Assembly: GCA_020048155.1 (NCBI GenBank)
Contig: JAIFMY010000196.1
Span: 1-40,383 of the forward strand
DNA length: 40,383 bases
DNA from: Bacteroidota bacterium
Lineage (GTDB): Bacteria; Bacteroidota; Bacteroidia; Bacteroidales; DYOH01
Direction of reading: 5' to 3'
Below are positions 25,102 through 32,200 of this stretch, piece after piece. The translations under genes were made by a program, and so were the position numbers. How positions within the stretch are numbered: position 1 is the first letter of the stretch; each line of letters begins with the position of its first letter. Below the pieces are notes generated by a model, which saw only the letters and a program-made list of their open reading frames with translations, ran no database searches and was not told where the DNA came from.

Positions 25102-25132
25102 TAAAGATATTTTATCCATTTGAATTTAAAAA
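25102..25132 (-). promoter_or_regulatory. Candidate promoter for E2
   Basis: On the minus strand, TTTT (25132-25129), 19 bases, then TATCTTTA (25109-25102), close to TTTG-N19-TAnnTTTG with exact spacing and one mismatch per box. Predicted start near 25098, leader about 46 bases. Confidence 0.33.
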
Positions 25133-25223
25133 CCTTAATTGAATCAGAATTGAAGATGAAGTCAATTATTTTATTCCACATTTCATTAAAGCCTTACCCA
25201 GATTCAATTTCCTATACAAATAG

Positions 25224-27245
25224 CTACCTCAAGCTAATTCTTTTCAGCAGCAATGGCAATGCTTGCACTACAATATAAAAATCAGTTAGCACTTCGTAGT
25301 TTTTAACATAAAGCAAATTTATGGTTTTTATCACACTCACATCATCCGGCGGCAGTAGAAACTGATCCTGAGGATACAAAAAGCCTTCTATTTCGGTTAC
25401 TTCATCCCGGGTATTTATGCGTAAAAAGCTTTTGTAACCTATGAGTCGCTTTTTACCAGCCAAAAGAAGTGTAAGATTTTTTACAGGAATGATACTGCGG
25501 TGATACATACCCGCCATAAGAAACAAAGGGGATGCAAAAACGCCGAACAATATCTCAAAAACCCTTTTATTTCGCTTATTCCGGGGCAAAGAAAGAGAAT
25601 CGGTATCGAACTGATATAATTCGCCTTTTGAGTTAACCGAATGGCTACCGATGATATATGAGCTATCTGGAGGTGCAATTTTATATTCGGCCTTCAGATA
25701 ACTGAGTTTTTGCATGTATTCCATAATTTGGGCTACCGATAATTCTTCTGCACAAAAAATAATTTCATCAATATCCCCTGTTCTCAATTTTTCAGACATT
25801 TGCTCAGGTTTCCCTAAATACGAATATATCCTGGCGCCCTCATTTTCGGAAAAGAAACCCAACAGACGAGGTTGCAAACTCTGGTGCAGGAATAAATTAC
25901 TAATTCTTTGTACTTCGTTATGGTTGCCTACTATTATCATTCTCTTGCCAGTAACTTTGGCGACCCTAACCCACGAAAAACGAGACGCAGAAAGTACGTA
26001 CCTCCCCAGAAATGCCATAATTGGAAACATGATAGAAGTAAAAACCAGAATAAGCCGTGAAAACCGAATATTTTCGGGCAAAAAAGCATAGATGACTGAG
26101 ATGGCAATAAAACCGTATATTACAGATTTCCAATAGCTCTGAAGCTTAAGCGGCTGAAAGTAGTTTCCTGTAATCCAATACCAGCACAGCCAAAAGCTAC
26201 CCAAAAAAATGCCACCCCATTGCAATAAATCCTGCGGGTAATACTGTGGGTTGTGCTTCAGGAATATAGCAAAATCTACCATTCCCCAGTATACAAGCCC
26301 AAAAACAATCAAATCGAGTACAGGTAAAATGATATTCTTCAATATATTTCGGGTTATGGCCATAGAGGCCTGCAACCAAATAGCCAAGCGCATGAGCAGT
26401 ACAAAAGCGAATTTGCTTTTACCCACAAAATGTTTCTCAACAAATATTTCCATGGCGCTATAAAATAGCTTTACGTAGTTGAGGCTGCCTTTGGCAGTAC
26501 TTTCTCCTTTGTAATGCACAATGGTGATTTTTGGGTAATACACCACCCTCTGGCCAGCCTTTTGTATTCTGTACGACCAATCAATGTCTTCGCCATACAT
26601 AAAAAACTGCTCATCGAGCAATCCGGCCTTCTCAATGGCCTTTGCGCTTACCCACATGAATGCACCCGGCAAAACATCTATATCCGCGATTTCATCAGCA
26701 TCCACTTGCCCCATATAGTACCGGTTGAAATATCCGGATTTTGCAAACAAATGCCCAAAACCACTAAATTTGAAAAATGCAGTACGCGGCGTAGGCAATC
26801 CGCGCTTAGATTCAGGCAAAAAGCCGCCCTGTCCGTCTATCATTTTCACTCCCAGCGCGCCAACATCCGGTTTGTCTGCAAGGAAATTAAGTATATCCAC
26901 AAAACAATTTTCGGGAACAAGTGTATCGGGATTCAAGATTAAATAAAAATCGGCTTTATACTTCAGAATAGCCTGATTGTTGGCCTTAGAGAATCCAACA
27001 TTCACTTTATTTTCAATCAGATCTACCCAGTCGAACCGATTTCTGATTTGCAGAATGGTATCATCGGTAGACTGATTGTCGACAACAGCCACGGCGTAAT
27101 CTACATTTGGGGAGAGTTGCGCACATTCCGCAGATTTCTGAACAGACAAAAGACATTGTTCCAGAAAATGGCGCACATTATAACTGACAATTACTACTAA
27201 AAGTTTCAATTTACCCTCACCCATGCCAGTTTTCAGCCCATTCAT
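25224..27245 (-). CDS. Glycosyltransferase 2 fused to a membrane/phosphoglycosyltransferase-like part
   Basis: A 673-residue chimera. Residues 12-290 are a GT-A family 2 glycosyltransferase of the rhamnosyltransferase-like group: VVIVSYNV, VVDNQSTDD, NVGFSKANNQ, NPDT (105-108), LPGAFMWVSAKA and MYGEDIDWSYR. Residues about 290-430 hold four to five membrane helices. After them KRMIIVGNHNEVQRI begins a Rossmann-like unit, as in the CoA-binding region of polyprenyl glycosylphosphotransferases. The last ~110 residues (LAGKKRLIGYKSFLR, LYPQDQF, INLLYVKNYEVLTDFYIVVQ) resemble the end of the bacterial sugar-transferase domain, but its catalytic core looks degenerate. Probably cell-envelope polysaccharide or glycolipid assembly. 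The start follows the recR stop by one base, implying translational coupling. Confidence 0.88.
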   Translation of the reverse strand: MNGLKTGMGEGKLKLLVVIVSYNVRHFLEQCLLSVQKSAECAQLSPNVDYAVAVVDNQSTDDTILQIRNRFDWVDLIENKVNVGFSKANNQAILKYKADFYLILNPDTLVPENCFVDILNFLADKPDVGALGVKMIDGQGGFLPESKRGLPTPRTAFFKFSGFGHLFAKSGYFNRYYMGQVDADEIADIDVLPGAFMWVSAKAIEKAGLLDEQFFMYGEDIDWSYRIQKAGQRVVYYPKITIVHYKGESTAKGSLNYVKLFYSAMEIFVEKHFVGKSKFAFVLLMRLAIWLQASMAITRNILKNIILPVLDLIVFGLVYWGMVDFAIFLKHNPQYYPQDLLQWGGIFLGSFWLCWYWITGNYFQPLKLQSYWKSVIYGFIAISVIYAFLPENIRFSRLILVFTSIMFPIMAFLGRYVLSASRFSWVRVAKVTGKRMIIVGNHNEVQRISNLFLHQSLQPRLLGFFSENEGARIYSYLGKPEQMSEKLRTGDIDEIIFCAEELSVAQIMEYMQKLSYLKAEYKIAPPDSSYIIGSHSVNSKGELYQFDTDSLSLPRNKRNKRVFEILFGVFASPLFLMAGMYHRSIIPVKNLTLLLAGKKRLIGYKSFLRINTRDEVTEIEGFLYPQDQFLLPPDDVSVIKTINLLYVKNYEVLTDFYIVVQALPLLLKRISLR

Positions 27246-27246
27246 T

Positions 27247-27855
27247 TTACACAGAATACATCACTCTATTTACCAACGAACGGCCAAGCGTAATCTCGTC
27301 GGTATACTCTAAATCGTCGCCAATAGCCACTCCTCTGGCCAGAGTAGTAATATTCAGATTAAGAGGCTTAAGTTTTTTAAAAATATAAAAACTGGTCGTA
27401 TCCCCTTCAATGGTAGTAGGAAGAGCGAATATTACTTCTTTTACGTTATTTTCCACTATTCGCTTTTCTATGTTATCCAAGTTCAGATGAGACGGGCCAA
27501 TGCCATCCATGGGCGAAATAATGCCCCCCAATACATGATAAAGCCCCTTAAACTGGCCGGTATTTTCAATCACCATCACATCCTTTATATTTTCCACAAT
27601 GCAAATAGTAGACCCATCGCGCTGCGGATTTGTGCAAATATGGCAATAGTCGCCATCGGCTATGTTGTGGCATTTTATACAAAACTTTATATTGGTACGC
27701 ATGCTTACAATAGCATTTCCAAGCATTACAGAGGTGTCTACATCTTGCCTGAGCAAATGCAACACAAGCCTGAGTGCAGTTTTGGCACCTATACCAGGCA
27801 ATTTGGCCAGTTCCTGTACAGCATCGCGCACCAGTTTCGAAGAAATATTTATCAT
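27247..27855 (-). CDS. recR: Recombination mediator protein RecR
   Basis: Works with RecO (and RecF) to load RecA on SSB-coated DNA in gap repair. The 202-residue protein has the family layout: helix-hairpin-helix at about 15-36 (LAKLPGIGAKTALRLVLHLL), a zinc finger C59/C62/C71/C74 (FCIKCHNIADGDYCHIC), then a Toprim domain beginning CIVENIKDVMVIENTGQFKG and ending near EGDTTSFYI. TLARGVAIGDDLEYTDEITL is the typical C-terminal signature. The downstream glycosyltransferase starts one base after its stop. Divergent from the citrate lyase genes, with a -7-like box 34 bases upstream of the ATG. Confidence 0.96.
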   Translation of the reverse strand: MINISSKLVRDAVQELAKLPGIGAKTALRLVLHLLRQDVDTSVMLGNAIVSMRTNIKFCIKCHNIADGDYCHICTNPQRDGSTICIVENIKDVMVIENTGQFKGLYHVLGGIISPMDGIGPSHLNLDNIEKRIVENNVKEVIFALPTTIEGDTTSFYIFKKLKPLNLNITTLARGVAIGDDLEYTDEITLGRSLVNRVMYSV

Positions 27856-27888
27856 ACCTACTATTTAGAAAAGGGTATTTTACTGCTG

Positions 27889-27896
27889 CAAAGCTA
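27889..27896 (-). promoter_or_regulatory. -7 box candidate for recR
   Basis: TAGCTTTG read on the minus strand matches TAnnTTTG exactly. It would start transcription near 27882, about 27 bases before the recR ATG. No convincing TTTG is found at the -33 position. Confidence 0.38.
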
Positions 27897-27929
27897 AAGA
27901 ATATCATGCTTTTTTTTCTCAGGAATAAT

Positions 27930-27937
27930 TATTTTTG
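27930..27937 (+). promoter_or_regulatory. -7 box candidate for citrate lyase genes
   Basis: TATTTTTG matches TAnnTTTG exactly, with a predicted start near 27943 and a leader of about 30 bases to the GTG at 27973. The -33 region is only T-rich. Divergent from the recR box. Confidence 0.38.
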
Positions 27938-27972
27938 TAAACTTTGTTGCAAACGTTTTAAATTTAGTAAAA

Positions 27973-29199
27973 GTGGAAGAAAATACTAAGATTTCAGTTG
28001 CGGGAAATAAAGGCGATAAGACCAGATCTGATTGCCAAATAACGCTGGAGTTAAAAAGCACCGGTGGCCTGCAAGTAGAGGTAGTAAGCAAAGTCAAATC
28101 TATGTACGGGAAAAGCATAGAACGACTCTGTATAAAGGGATTACAGTTTTTTGATATCGAACATGCTCATGTTTTGGTCGAAGATTTCGGGGCACTCGAC
28201 TTTGTAATTATGGCAAGGCTTGAATATGCCATAAAACAACTAAAAAGCAGCAATAAAGAATTTTTGCCGGAAAAATCGGGCTCAATACTCATCAATACAA
28301 CCAAAAGTCTTTATCGGTTTACGCGACTCTACCTACCAGGCAATTCGCCTTCGTATATGCTCAATGCAGGCATACACAAGCCAGATGGAGTGATACTCGA
28401 CTTAGAAGATTCTGTAGCCCCCACTAAAAAAGCAGAAGCCCGATATCTGGTTCGTAATGCACTAAGGGCGGTAGATTTTTATGGTGCTGAACGCATGGTA
28501 CGCATAAACCAGGGCGCTATGGGTGTAGAAGATTTGGCATACATCATACCTCACCACGTAAACCTCATATTGGTTCCGAAATGCGAAAGCGCCGACACCA
28601 TCAGGCAACTTGATGTAGCCATAAACAAACTAAAGCGTGAAACCGAGACCGACAATATCACTTATTTTATGCCCATCATAGAAAGTGCTTTGGGGGTTGA
28701 AAATGCCTTCAGCATAGCCACTTCGTCGGAAAACATAGTAGCGCTTGCTCTTGGGCTCGAAGATTTTACCGCAGATTTGGGAGTAAAAAGGACACAAGAA
28801 GGCACCGAATCTCTGTATGCCCGCACACGTTTGGTAAACGCCTGCAAAGCTGCTGGTATTCAAGCCATAGACTCAGTATTTTCGAATGTTGCTAACCTCG
28901 ATGCATTGGCTGCCAATGTTCGTACTTCCAAAGGATTGGGTTTCGAAGGCATGGGATGTATACATCCCCGACAGATACCAGTTATAAAAAAGGAATTTGC
29001 CCCCGATGCAGAAGAAATAGAAAAAGCAAAACAAATAGTGATTGCATACAGAGAAGCCATTAAAAAAGGTTTGGGTGTAGTTTCTTTAGGTTCTAAAATG
29101 ATAGATGCGCCTGTAGTGAAGCGTGCCGAAAAAACCATTCAACTAGCCGAAAAATTGAATTTAATCCCTTCAGACTGGGAAATAAAAATAAACTCGTAA
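27973..29199 (+). CDS. citE: Citrate lyase acyl-carrier (CitD) - beta subunit (CitE) fusion
   Basis: Two citrate lyase subunits in one 408-residue chain. Residues 1-92 are CitD-like: VAGNKGDKTRSDCQITLEL, then GLQVEVVSKVKSMYGKSIE and VEDFGALDFVIMARLEYA, matching the usual DKGALDCVIRAR region. Ser19, just before Asp20, fits the serine that carries the phosphoribosyl-dephospho-CoA arm. Residues about 115-390 are the CitE HpcH/HpaI-type lyase, which cleaves citryl thioester to acetyl thioester and oxaloacetate: RLYLPGNSP, GVILDLEDSVAP (metal ligands), LVPKCESADT, LGLEDFTADLGV and GFEGMGCIHPRQ. The start is GTG; the next in-frame ATG would remove the carrier motif, so GTG is preferred. citF starts 2 bases after the stop. 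Confidence 0.9.
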   Translation: MEENTKISVAGNKGDKTRSDCQITLELKSTGGLQVEVVSKVKSMYGKSIERLCIKGLQFFDIEHAHVLVEDFGALDFVIMARLEYAIKQLKSSNKEFLPEKSGSILINTTKSLYRFTRLYLPGNSPSYMLNAGIHKPDGVILDLEDSVAPTKKAEARYLVRNALRAVDFYGAERMVRINQGAMGVEDLAYIIPHHVNLILVPKCESADTIRQLDVAINKLKRETETDNITYFMPIIESALGVENAFSIATSSENIVALALGLEDFTADLGVKRTQEGTESLYARTRLVNACKAAGIQAIDSVFSNVANLDALAANVRTSKGLGFEGMGCIHPRQIPVIKKEFAPDAEEIEKAKQIVIAYREAIKKGLGVVSLGSKMIDAPVVKRAEKTIQLAEKLNLIPSDWEIKINS

Positions 29200-29201
29200 A
29201 C

Positions 29202-30764
29202 ATGTCGACCGAAAATTTAGTAAAAAACGCATTAGGACGCTGGGTGCCTACAGAGGTAAACTCGGTAGCACAAATACCCTATTTAGGCGTAGGAAAATAT
29301 AAACCAGAGGGAAGAATACACGGCAGGTTTATACCCAGCAACTCAGATTACCCATCTGATGGAAACAAAGAAGTAGCCACAATAAAAGAAGCTCTGGTAA
29401 AAGCAGGGATAAAAGATGGAATGACCATTTCTACCCATCATCATTTCCGCAATGGCGACTTGCTGGCCAATATAGTATTTGATTGTGCAGCCGAGCTCGG
29501 CGTCAAAAATCTGCGCTGGTTTCCATCTGCATCATTTCCTGTACACAAACACCTGATACAGTATCTCGAAGACGGAACCATACACCACATAGAAGGCAGT
29601 ATGAACGGACCACTCGGACGATACACCTCTGAAGGTAAAATGAAAGGCATTGCAGTACTTCGTTCGCATGGCGGACGCTACCAAGCAGTGCAAGACGGGG
29701 AAGTGAAAATAGATATTGCCCTTATTGCAGCAGCATGCGCCGATACTTTTGGCAATGCCAATGGCCTGAATGGTTCAGCAAATAGCGGCTCGCTGGGCTT
29801 TGCACTGGCCGACTCACAGTTTGCCGAAAAAGTAATTGTAGTTACGGATACCGTAGTTGCATTTCCGTGCATACCGTGGCAAATACAAGGCAACAATGTA
29901 GATTTTGTGGTAAAAGTGGATAAAATAGGTATTCCCGAAGAAATAGTTTCAGGCACTACCCGCATTACAAACAGCCCCGACCGATTGCTAATAGCCGAGA
30001 TGACGGCCAAGTTTTGCGACGTAACTGGCATTATACGCGAAGGATTTTCGTTTCAGGCAGGAGCTGGCGGTACTGCTTTGGCTGTGAGTGATTATTTTGC
30101 AAAAATAATGAGGGCGAAAAAAATAAAAGCCCGCTTTGCACGTGGCGGTAGCAATAAGTATTTGGTAGAAATGCTCCAAGAAGGCCTTGTGGATTATATA
30201 TTGGATGGTCAGACATTTGACCTTGATGGTGTAACATCTTTGCGAGTAAACAAAAATCACGTATCAACCAGCCCATTTACCAGCTACAACTATCACGGAA
30301 AAGGCAATTTTGCAGATTTGGTAGATGTGGTTATACTGGGTGCTACAGAGATAGACGTGAACTTTAATGCCAATGTAGCCAGCCACTCAGATGGTGTTTT
30401 GTTGCATGGCATTGGTGGATGGCAAAATTGCCTTTTCTCCAAAACGGTAATTTTACCTGTGCCTCTTTTCAGAGACCGTATTCCTGTATTGGTAGACGAA
30501 GTAACCACCATTTGCGGCCCGGGAGAGTTGATAGATGTAGTGGTGACAGAACGCGGTATAGCTATAAATCCGCTTCGTACAGACCTGATAGAGAAAGCCA
30601 GAAATTCGGATTTGCCTATACGCACCATTCAGGAGCTAAAAGATGAAGCTGAAAGAATATGCGGCCGACCAGACAAACCAAAATTTAAAGACAACATTGT
30701 AGCTGTAATAAAATGGGTAGACGGAACCATTATAGATGCCGTAAGGCAGATAGATAATGACTAA
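29202..30764 (+). CDS. citF: Citrate lyase alpha subunit (citrate CoA/ACP transferase)
   Basis: The alpha subunit exchanges the acetyl group on the carrier arm for citrate, making citryl-ACP for the beta subunit. The 520-residue protein has the expected CitF length and hallmarks: an N-terminal VKNALGRWVPTEVN, TISTHHHFRNGDLLAN near residue 77, NGPLGRYTSEGKMKGIAVLRSHGGR in the middle third, AACADTFGNANG, AFPCIPWQIQG and FQAGAGGTALAV. The C-terminal CoA-transferase part has ASHSDGVLLHGIGGWQN and VTTICGPGELIDVVVTERGIAINP. With the fused CitD-CitE upstream, all three structural subunits are present. Genes for activating the prosthetic group (citC, citX, citG) are not in the window. A terminator follows about 60 bases downstream. 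Confidence 0.95.
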   Translation: MSTENLVKNALGRWVPTEVNSVAQIPYLGVGKYKPEGRIHGRFIPSNSDYPSDGNKEVATIKEALVKAGIKDGMTISTHHHFRNGDLLANIVFDCAAELGVKNLRWFPSASFPVHKHLIQYLEDGTIHHIEGSMNGPLGRYTSEGKMKGIAVLRSHGGRYQAVQDGEVKIDIALIAAACADTFGNANGLNGSANSGSLGFALADSQFAEKVIVVTDTVVAFPCIPWQIQGNNVDFVVKVDKIGIPEEIVSGTTRITNSPDRLLIAEMTAKFCDVTGIIREGFSFQAGAGGTALAVSDYFAKIMRAKKIKARFARGGSNKYLVEMLQEGLVDYILDGQTFDLDGVTSLRVNKNHVSTSPFTSYNYHGKGNFADLVDVVILGATEIDVNFNANVASHSDGVLLHGIGGWQNCLFSKTVILPVPLFRDRIPVLVDEVTTICGPGELIDVVVTERGIAINPLRTDLIEKARNSDLPIRTIQELKDEAERICGRPDKPKFKDNIVAVIKWVDGTIIDAVRQIDND

Positions 30765-30823
30765 AATTTGACATTTCCTTGTAGAGACATGCCGTAGAGT
30801 ATGTTTCTGCGGATGGCATAAAA

Positions 30824-30864
30824 AACCCTGATAGCGTTCCAATCGCTGTCAGGGTTAATTTTTT
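30824..30864 (+). terminator. Terminator after citF
   Basis: The stem AACCCTGATAGCG (30824-30836) pairs with CGCTGTCAGGGTT (30844-30856) with one T-G pair, around a 7-base loop, followed by AATTTTTT. The arms are nearly identical to those of the opposite-strand hairpin at 31372-31404. Confidence 0.75.
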
Positions 30865-30914
30865 GTATTGCTTTTTCAAAGGCTGCTTGTCTAAAACCAA
30901 TTATCCATTAAAAA

Positions 30915-31073
30915 GCGCCGTTAGGTGCGTAATATCGGTAGAAAATGATTATAGATGTAATCTGGTACCGCCCCCATCGGGGCGGAACATGGTGTGGTGT
31001 ACATTTTTATCTACCGAGATATTGCCCCGAGTGGGGCAAGTGGTGGTGCATTTTATAGCTCGGGATAAATCCC
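30915..31073. repeat. REP-like composite palindromic element
   Basis: In order: a small hairpin GCGCCGTTAGGTGCG (30915-30929); a left arm AATATCGGTAGA (30931-30942); a GC-rich hairpin CCGCCCC-CATC-GGGGCGG (30968-30985); a right arm TCTACCGAGATATT (31010-31023) complementary to the left arm except for a 2-base bulge; a second hairpin TTGCCCC-GAGT-GGGGCAA (31022-31039); and GGGAT-AA-ATCCC near the end (31062-31073). I recall similar intergenic elements in other Bacteroidota genomes. No transposase is visible here. Confidence 0.65.
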
Positions 31074-31082
31074 AAGGTGCAA

Positions 31083-31210
31083 ATTATCCATTTTCAACTA
31101 TCCCTTGTCCATTATCAATTAAAAAAGCTTTATTTGGCTGCCTTTAGTTGGCTGTTGGGCATTGATGCCATTTGGAATAATTGATAATTGAGAATGGATA
31201 ATTGATAATG
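31083..31210. repeat. ATTATC/GATAAT inverted repeat
   Basis: AATTATCCATTTTC and CCATTATCAATT on the left (31082-31120) are answered by AATTGATAATTGAG and AATGGATAATTGATAATG on the right (31179-31210), giving an imperfect inverted repeat around a ~58-base centre. AT-rich and short; it may be a remnant of a mobile palindrome. Confidence 0.5.
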
Positions 31211-31251
31211 CGCAGACCTGTCAACCGGGCAGATGTTCCAACTCTTCTTTC

Positions 31252-31327
31252 AGCCTAGGCTCCGCCACCATTTTAGGTATGAGGCACAGCCTTATGGGAT
31301 ATATGAAACCGAGGCGGAGCCTCGGCT
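31252..31327. repeat. GC-rich 15-bp inverted repeat
   Basis: AGCCTAGGCTCCGCC (31252-31266) and GGCGGAGCCTCGGCT (31313-31327) are complementary at 14 of 15 positions around a 46-base centre. The translation across it is repetitive-element-like and has no support as a gene. Confidence 0.55.
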
Positions 31328-31367
31328 TAACGGGGGGATTGATAAACTGCAAATATAGGTTGGCAAT

Positions 31368-31404
31368 AAAAAACCCTGACAGCGTTTCGAACGCTGTCAG
31401 GGTT
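31368..31404 (-). terminator. Terminator downstream of the Uma2 gene
   Basis: A perfect 15-base stem, AACCCTGACAGCGTT (31372-31386) with AACGCTGTCAGGGTT (31390-31404), loop TCG. Read on the minus strand it runs into a short T-run (31371-31368). It lies 80 bases beyond the Uma2 stop. Nearly the same arms form the citF terminator on the other strand. Confidence 0.68.
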
Positions 31405-31458
31405 GAGATAGCTGTTAAGTTTGAGATAGCTATCAGGGTTGAGATAGCTGTCAGGGTT
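31405..31458. repeat. Three tandem 18-bp units
   Basis: GAGATAGCTGTTAAGTTT, GAGATAGCTATCAGGGTT and GAGATAGCTGTCAGGGTT follow each other without a gap, then a partial GAGA. The CTGTCAGGGTT part repeats the right arm of the adjoining terminator stem, so the array looks like duplication of a hairpin half. Three copies without unique spacers rule out a CRISPR array. Confidence 0.75.
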
Positions 31459-31483
31459 GAGAATATAAATTTCAACAACTATT

Positions 31484-32071
31484 TTAATCGTTATTTTCAA
31501 ATACATTCCACAAGTCTACTTCGAAAGACTCGAAAAGATTTGAATGAATCTTATTTTCGGCAGTATGCACAGTACCGGCATCAAACTTCCCATTATCCAT
31601 CAATTGGAACGAAATGAGCGCTTTGTCATTAGGAAAAACCACCCAATATTCCTTTACGCCGGCCATTTGATACAACTCAAACTTATCATTCAAATCGTAC
31701 CTTGCGGTTCTAGGTGTAATAACCTCCACTATAAGGTCAGGCGCCCCAAGACACCCCCTGCGGTCAATTTTGTTTTTATCACAAACAACAACAATATCAG
31801 GTTTCAAGACATTGAGAATACTGTTATCATTGGTTTCTGTATACAAAGGTAAACGCACATCGAACGGGGCGTGATACAATCTGCACCTGTCTTTTTTGCC
31901 AAGAAACAAGATTGCGATTTGGGTAAGAATGTTAGCAGAAATGCGCTGATGCTCTTCGGAGAGTGTTGCAGGAAACTCCACTACCCTACCATTTATTAGT
32001 TCAAACCTTTTGCCATCAGTCCAAGTAAGGTAATCGGCATAGGTGTATTGCTTTGTTTGGTCAATTGCCAT
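31484..32071 (-). CDS. Uma2 family (DUF820) putative restriction-like nuclease
   Basis: A 195-residue protein of the Uma2/DUF820 family, which has a PD-(D/E)xK nuclease fold; the cellular target is unknown. Motifs: YTYADYLTW and KRFELINGRVVE near the start, PDIVVVCD (91-98) with the putative metal-binding Asp92, DLIVEVITP with Glu116, then the family-typical RTARYDLNDKFELYQMAGVKEYWVV (split here as RTARYDLNDK and FELYQMAGVKEYWVV). I start it at the ATG at 32071; reading further upstream to 32191 would run through the terminator of the giant gene and adds no family sequence. Such genes are often multicopy and mobile, which fits the neighbouring repeat island. A defence role is speculative. Confidence 0.85.
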   Translation of the reverse strand: MAIDQTKQYTYADYLTWTDGKRFELINGRVVEFPATLSEEHQRISANILTQIAILFLGKKDRCRLYHAPFDVRLPLYTETNDNSILNVLKPDIVVVCDKNKIDRRGCLGAPDLIVEVITPRTARYDLNDKFELYQMAGVKEYWVVFPNDKALISFQLMDNGKFDAGTVHTAENKIHSNLFESFEVDLWNVFENND

Positions 32072-32142
32072 AATGAGTAAGTCTTTATTTGCAAATATAT
32101 CATTTCTTCGGTACTCTCCTAAAGACATAAGTAAGTTTTTGT

Positions 32143-32181
32143 AAAAAATACAGAAGTTGGTCATGCGACCAACTTCTGTAT
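32143..32181 (-). terminator. Terminator of the giant T9SS client gene
   Basis: A perfect 15-base stem, ATACAGAAGTTGGTC (32148-32162) with GACCAACTTCTGTAT (32167-32181), loop ATGC, followed on the minus strand by a run of T (32147-32143). It begins 19 bases beyond the giant gene's stop and separates it from the Uma2 gene. Confidence 0.85.
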
Positions 32182-32200
32182 AAAATATCAAAAAGTCAAA

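Larger units (their letters stand above)
30765..31483. other. 719-bp noncoding island of mixed palindromic repeats
   Basis: Between the citF and Uma2 stops no convincing gene is present. The stretch instead holds at least six different repeat structures, most listed separately: an imperfect hairpin at 30781-30810 (GTAGAGACAT/ATGTTTCTGC); the citF terminator; a ~160-bp multi-hairpin palindromic element; an ATTATC/GATAAT inverted repeat; a GC-rich AGCCTAGGCTCCGCC inverted repeat; a perfect 15-bp terminator stem; and an 18-bp tandem repeat. Base composition changes sharply inside it (GC-rich hairpin arms in AT-rich surroundings), as expected of an accumulation site for small dispersed elements. 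Confidence 0.75.

Noticed and set aside
30863-31147. Possible 94-residue gene on the plus strand
   Set aside because: It is the translation of palindromic hairpins and low-complexity repeats; no start context or family resemblance.
31405-31458. Short CRISPR-like array
   Set aside because: The units are contiguous with no unique spacers, only three copies, and there are no cas genes in the window.
31279-31617. Possible 112-residue gene with 6-residue periodicity
   Set aside because: The periodic part is the 18-bp tandem repeat, the rest overlaps the end of the Uma2 gene on the other strand; no family features.
32072-32191. 40-residue N-terminal extension of the Uma2 protein
   Set aside because: It runs through the perfect 15-bp terminator hairpin of the giant gene and adds no family-like sequence; the ATG at 32071 gives the usual Uma2 N-terminus.
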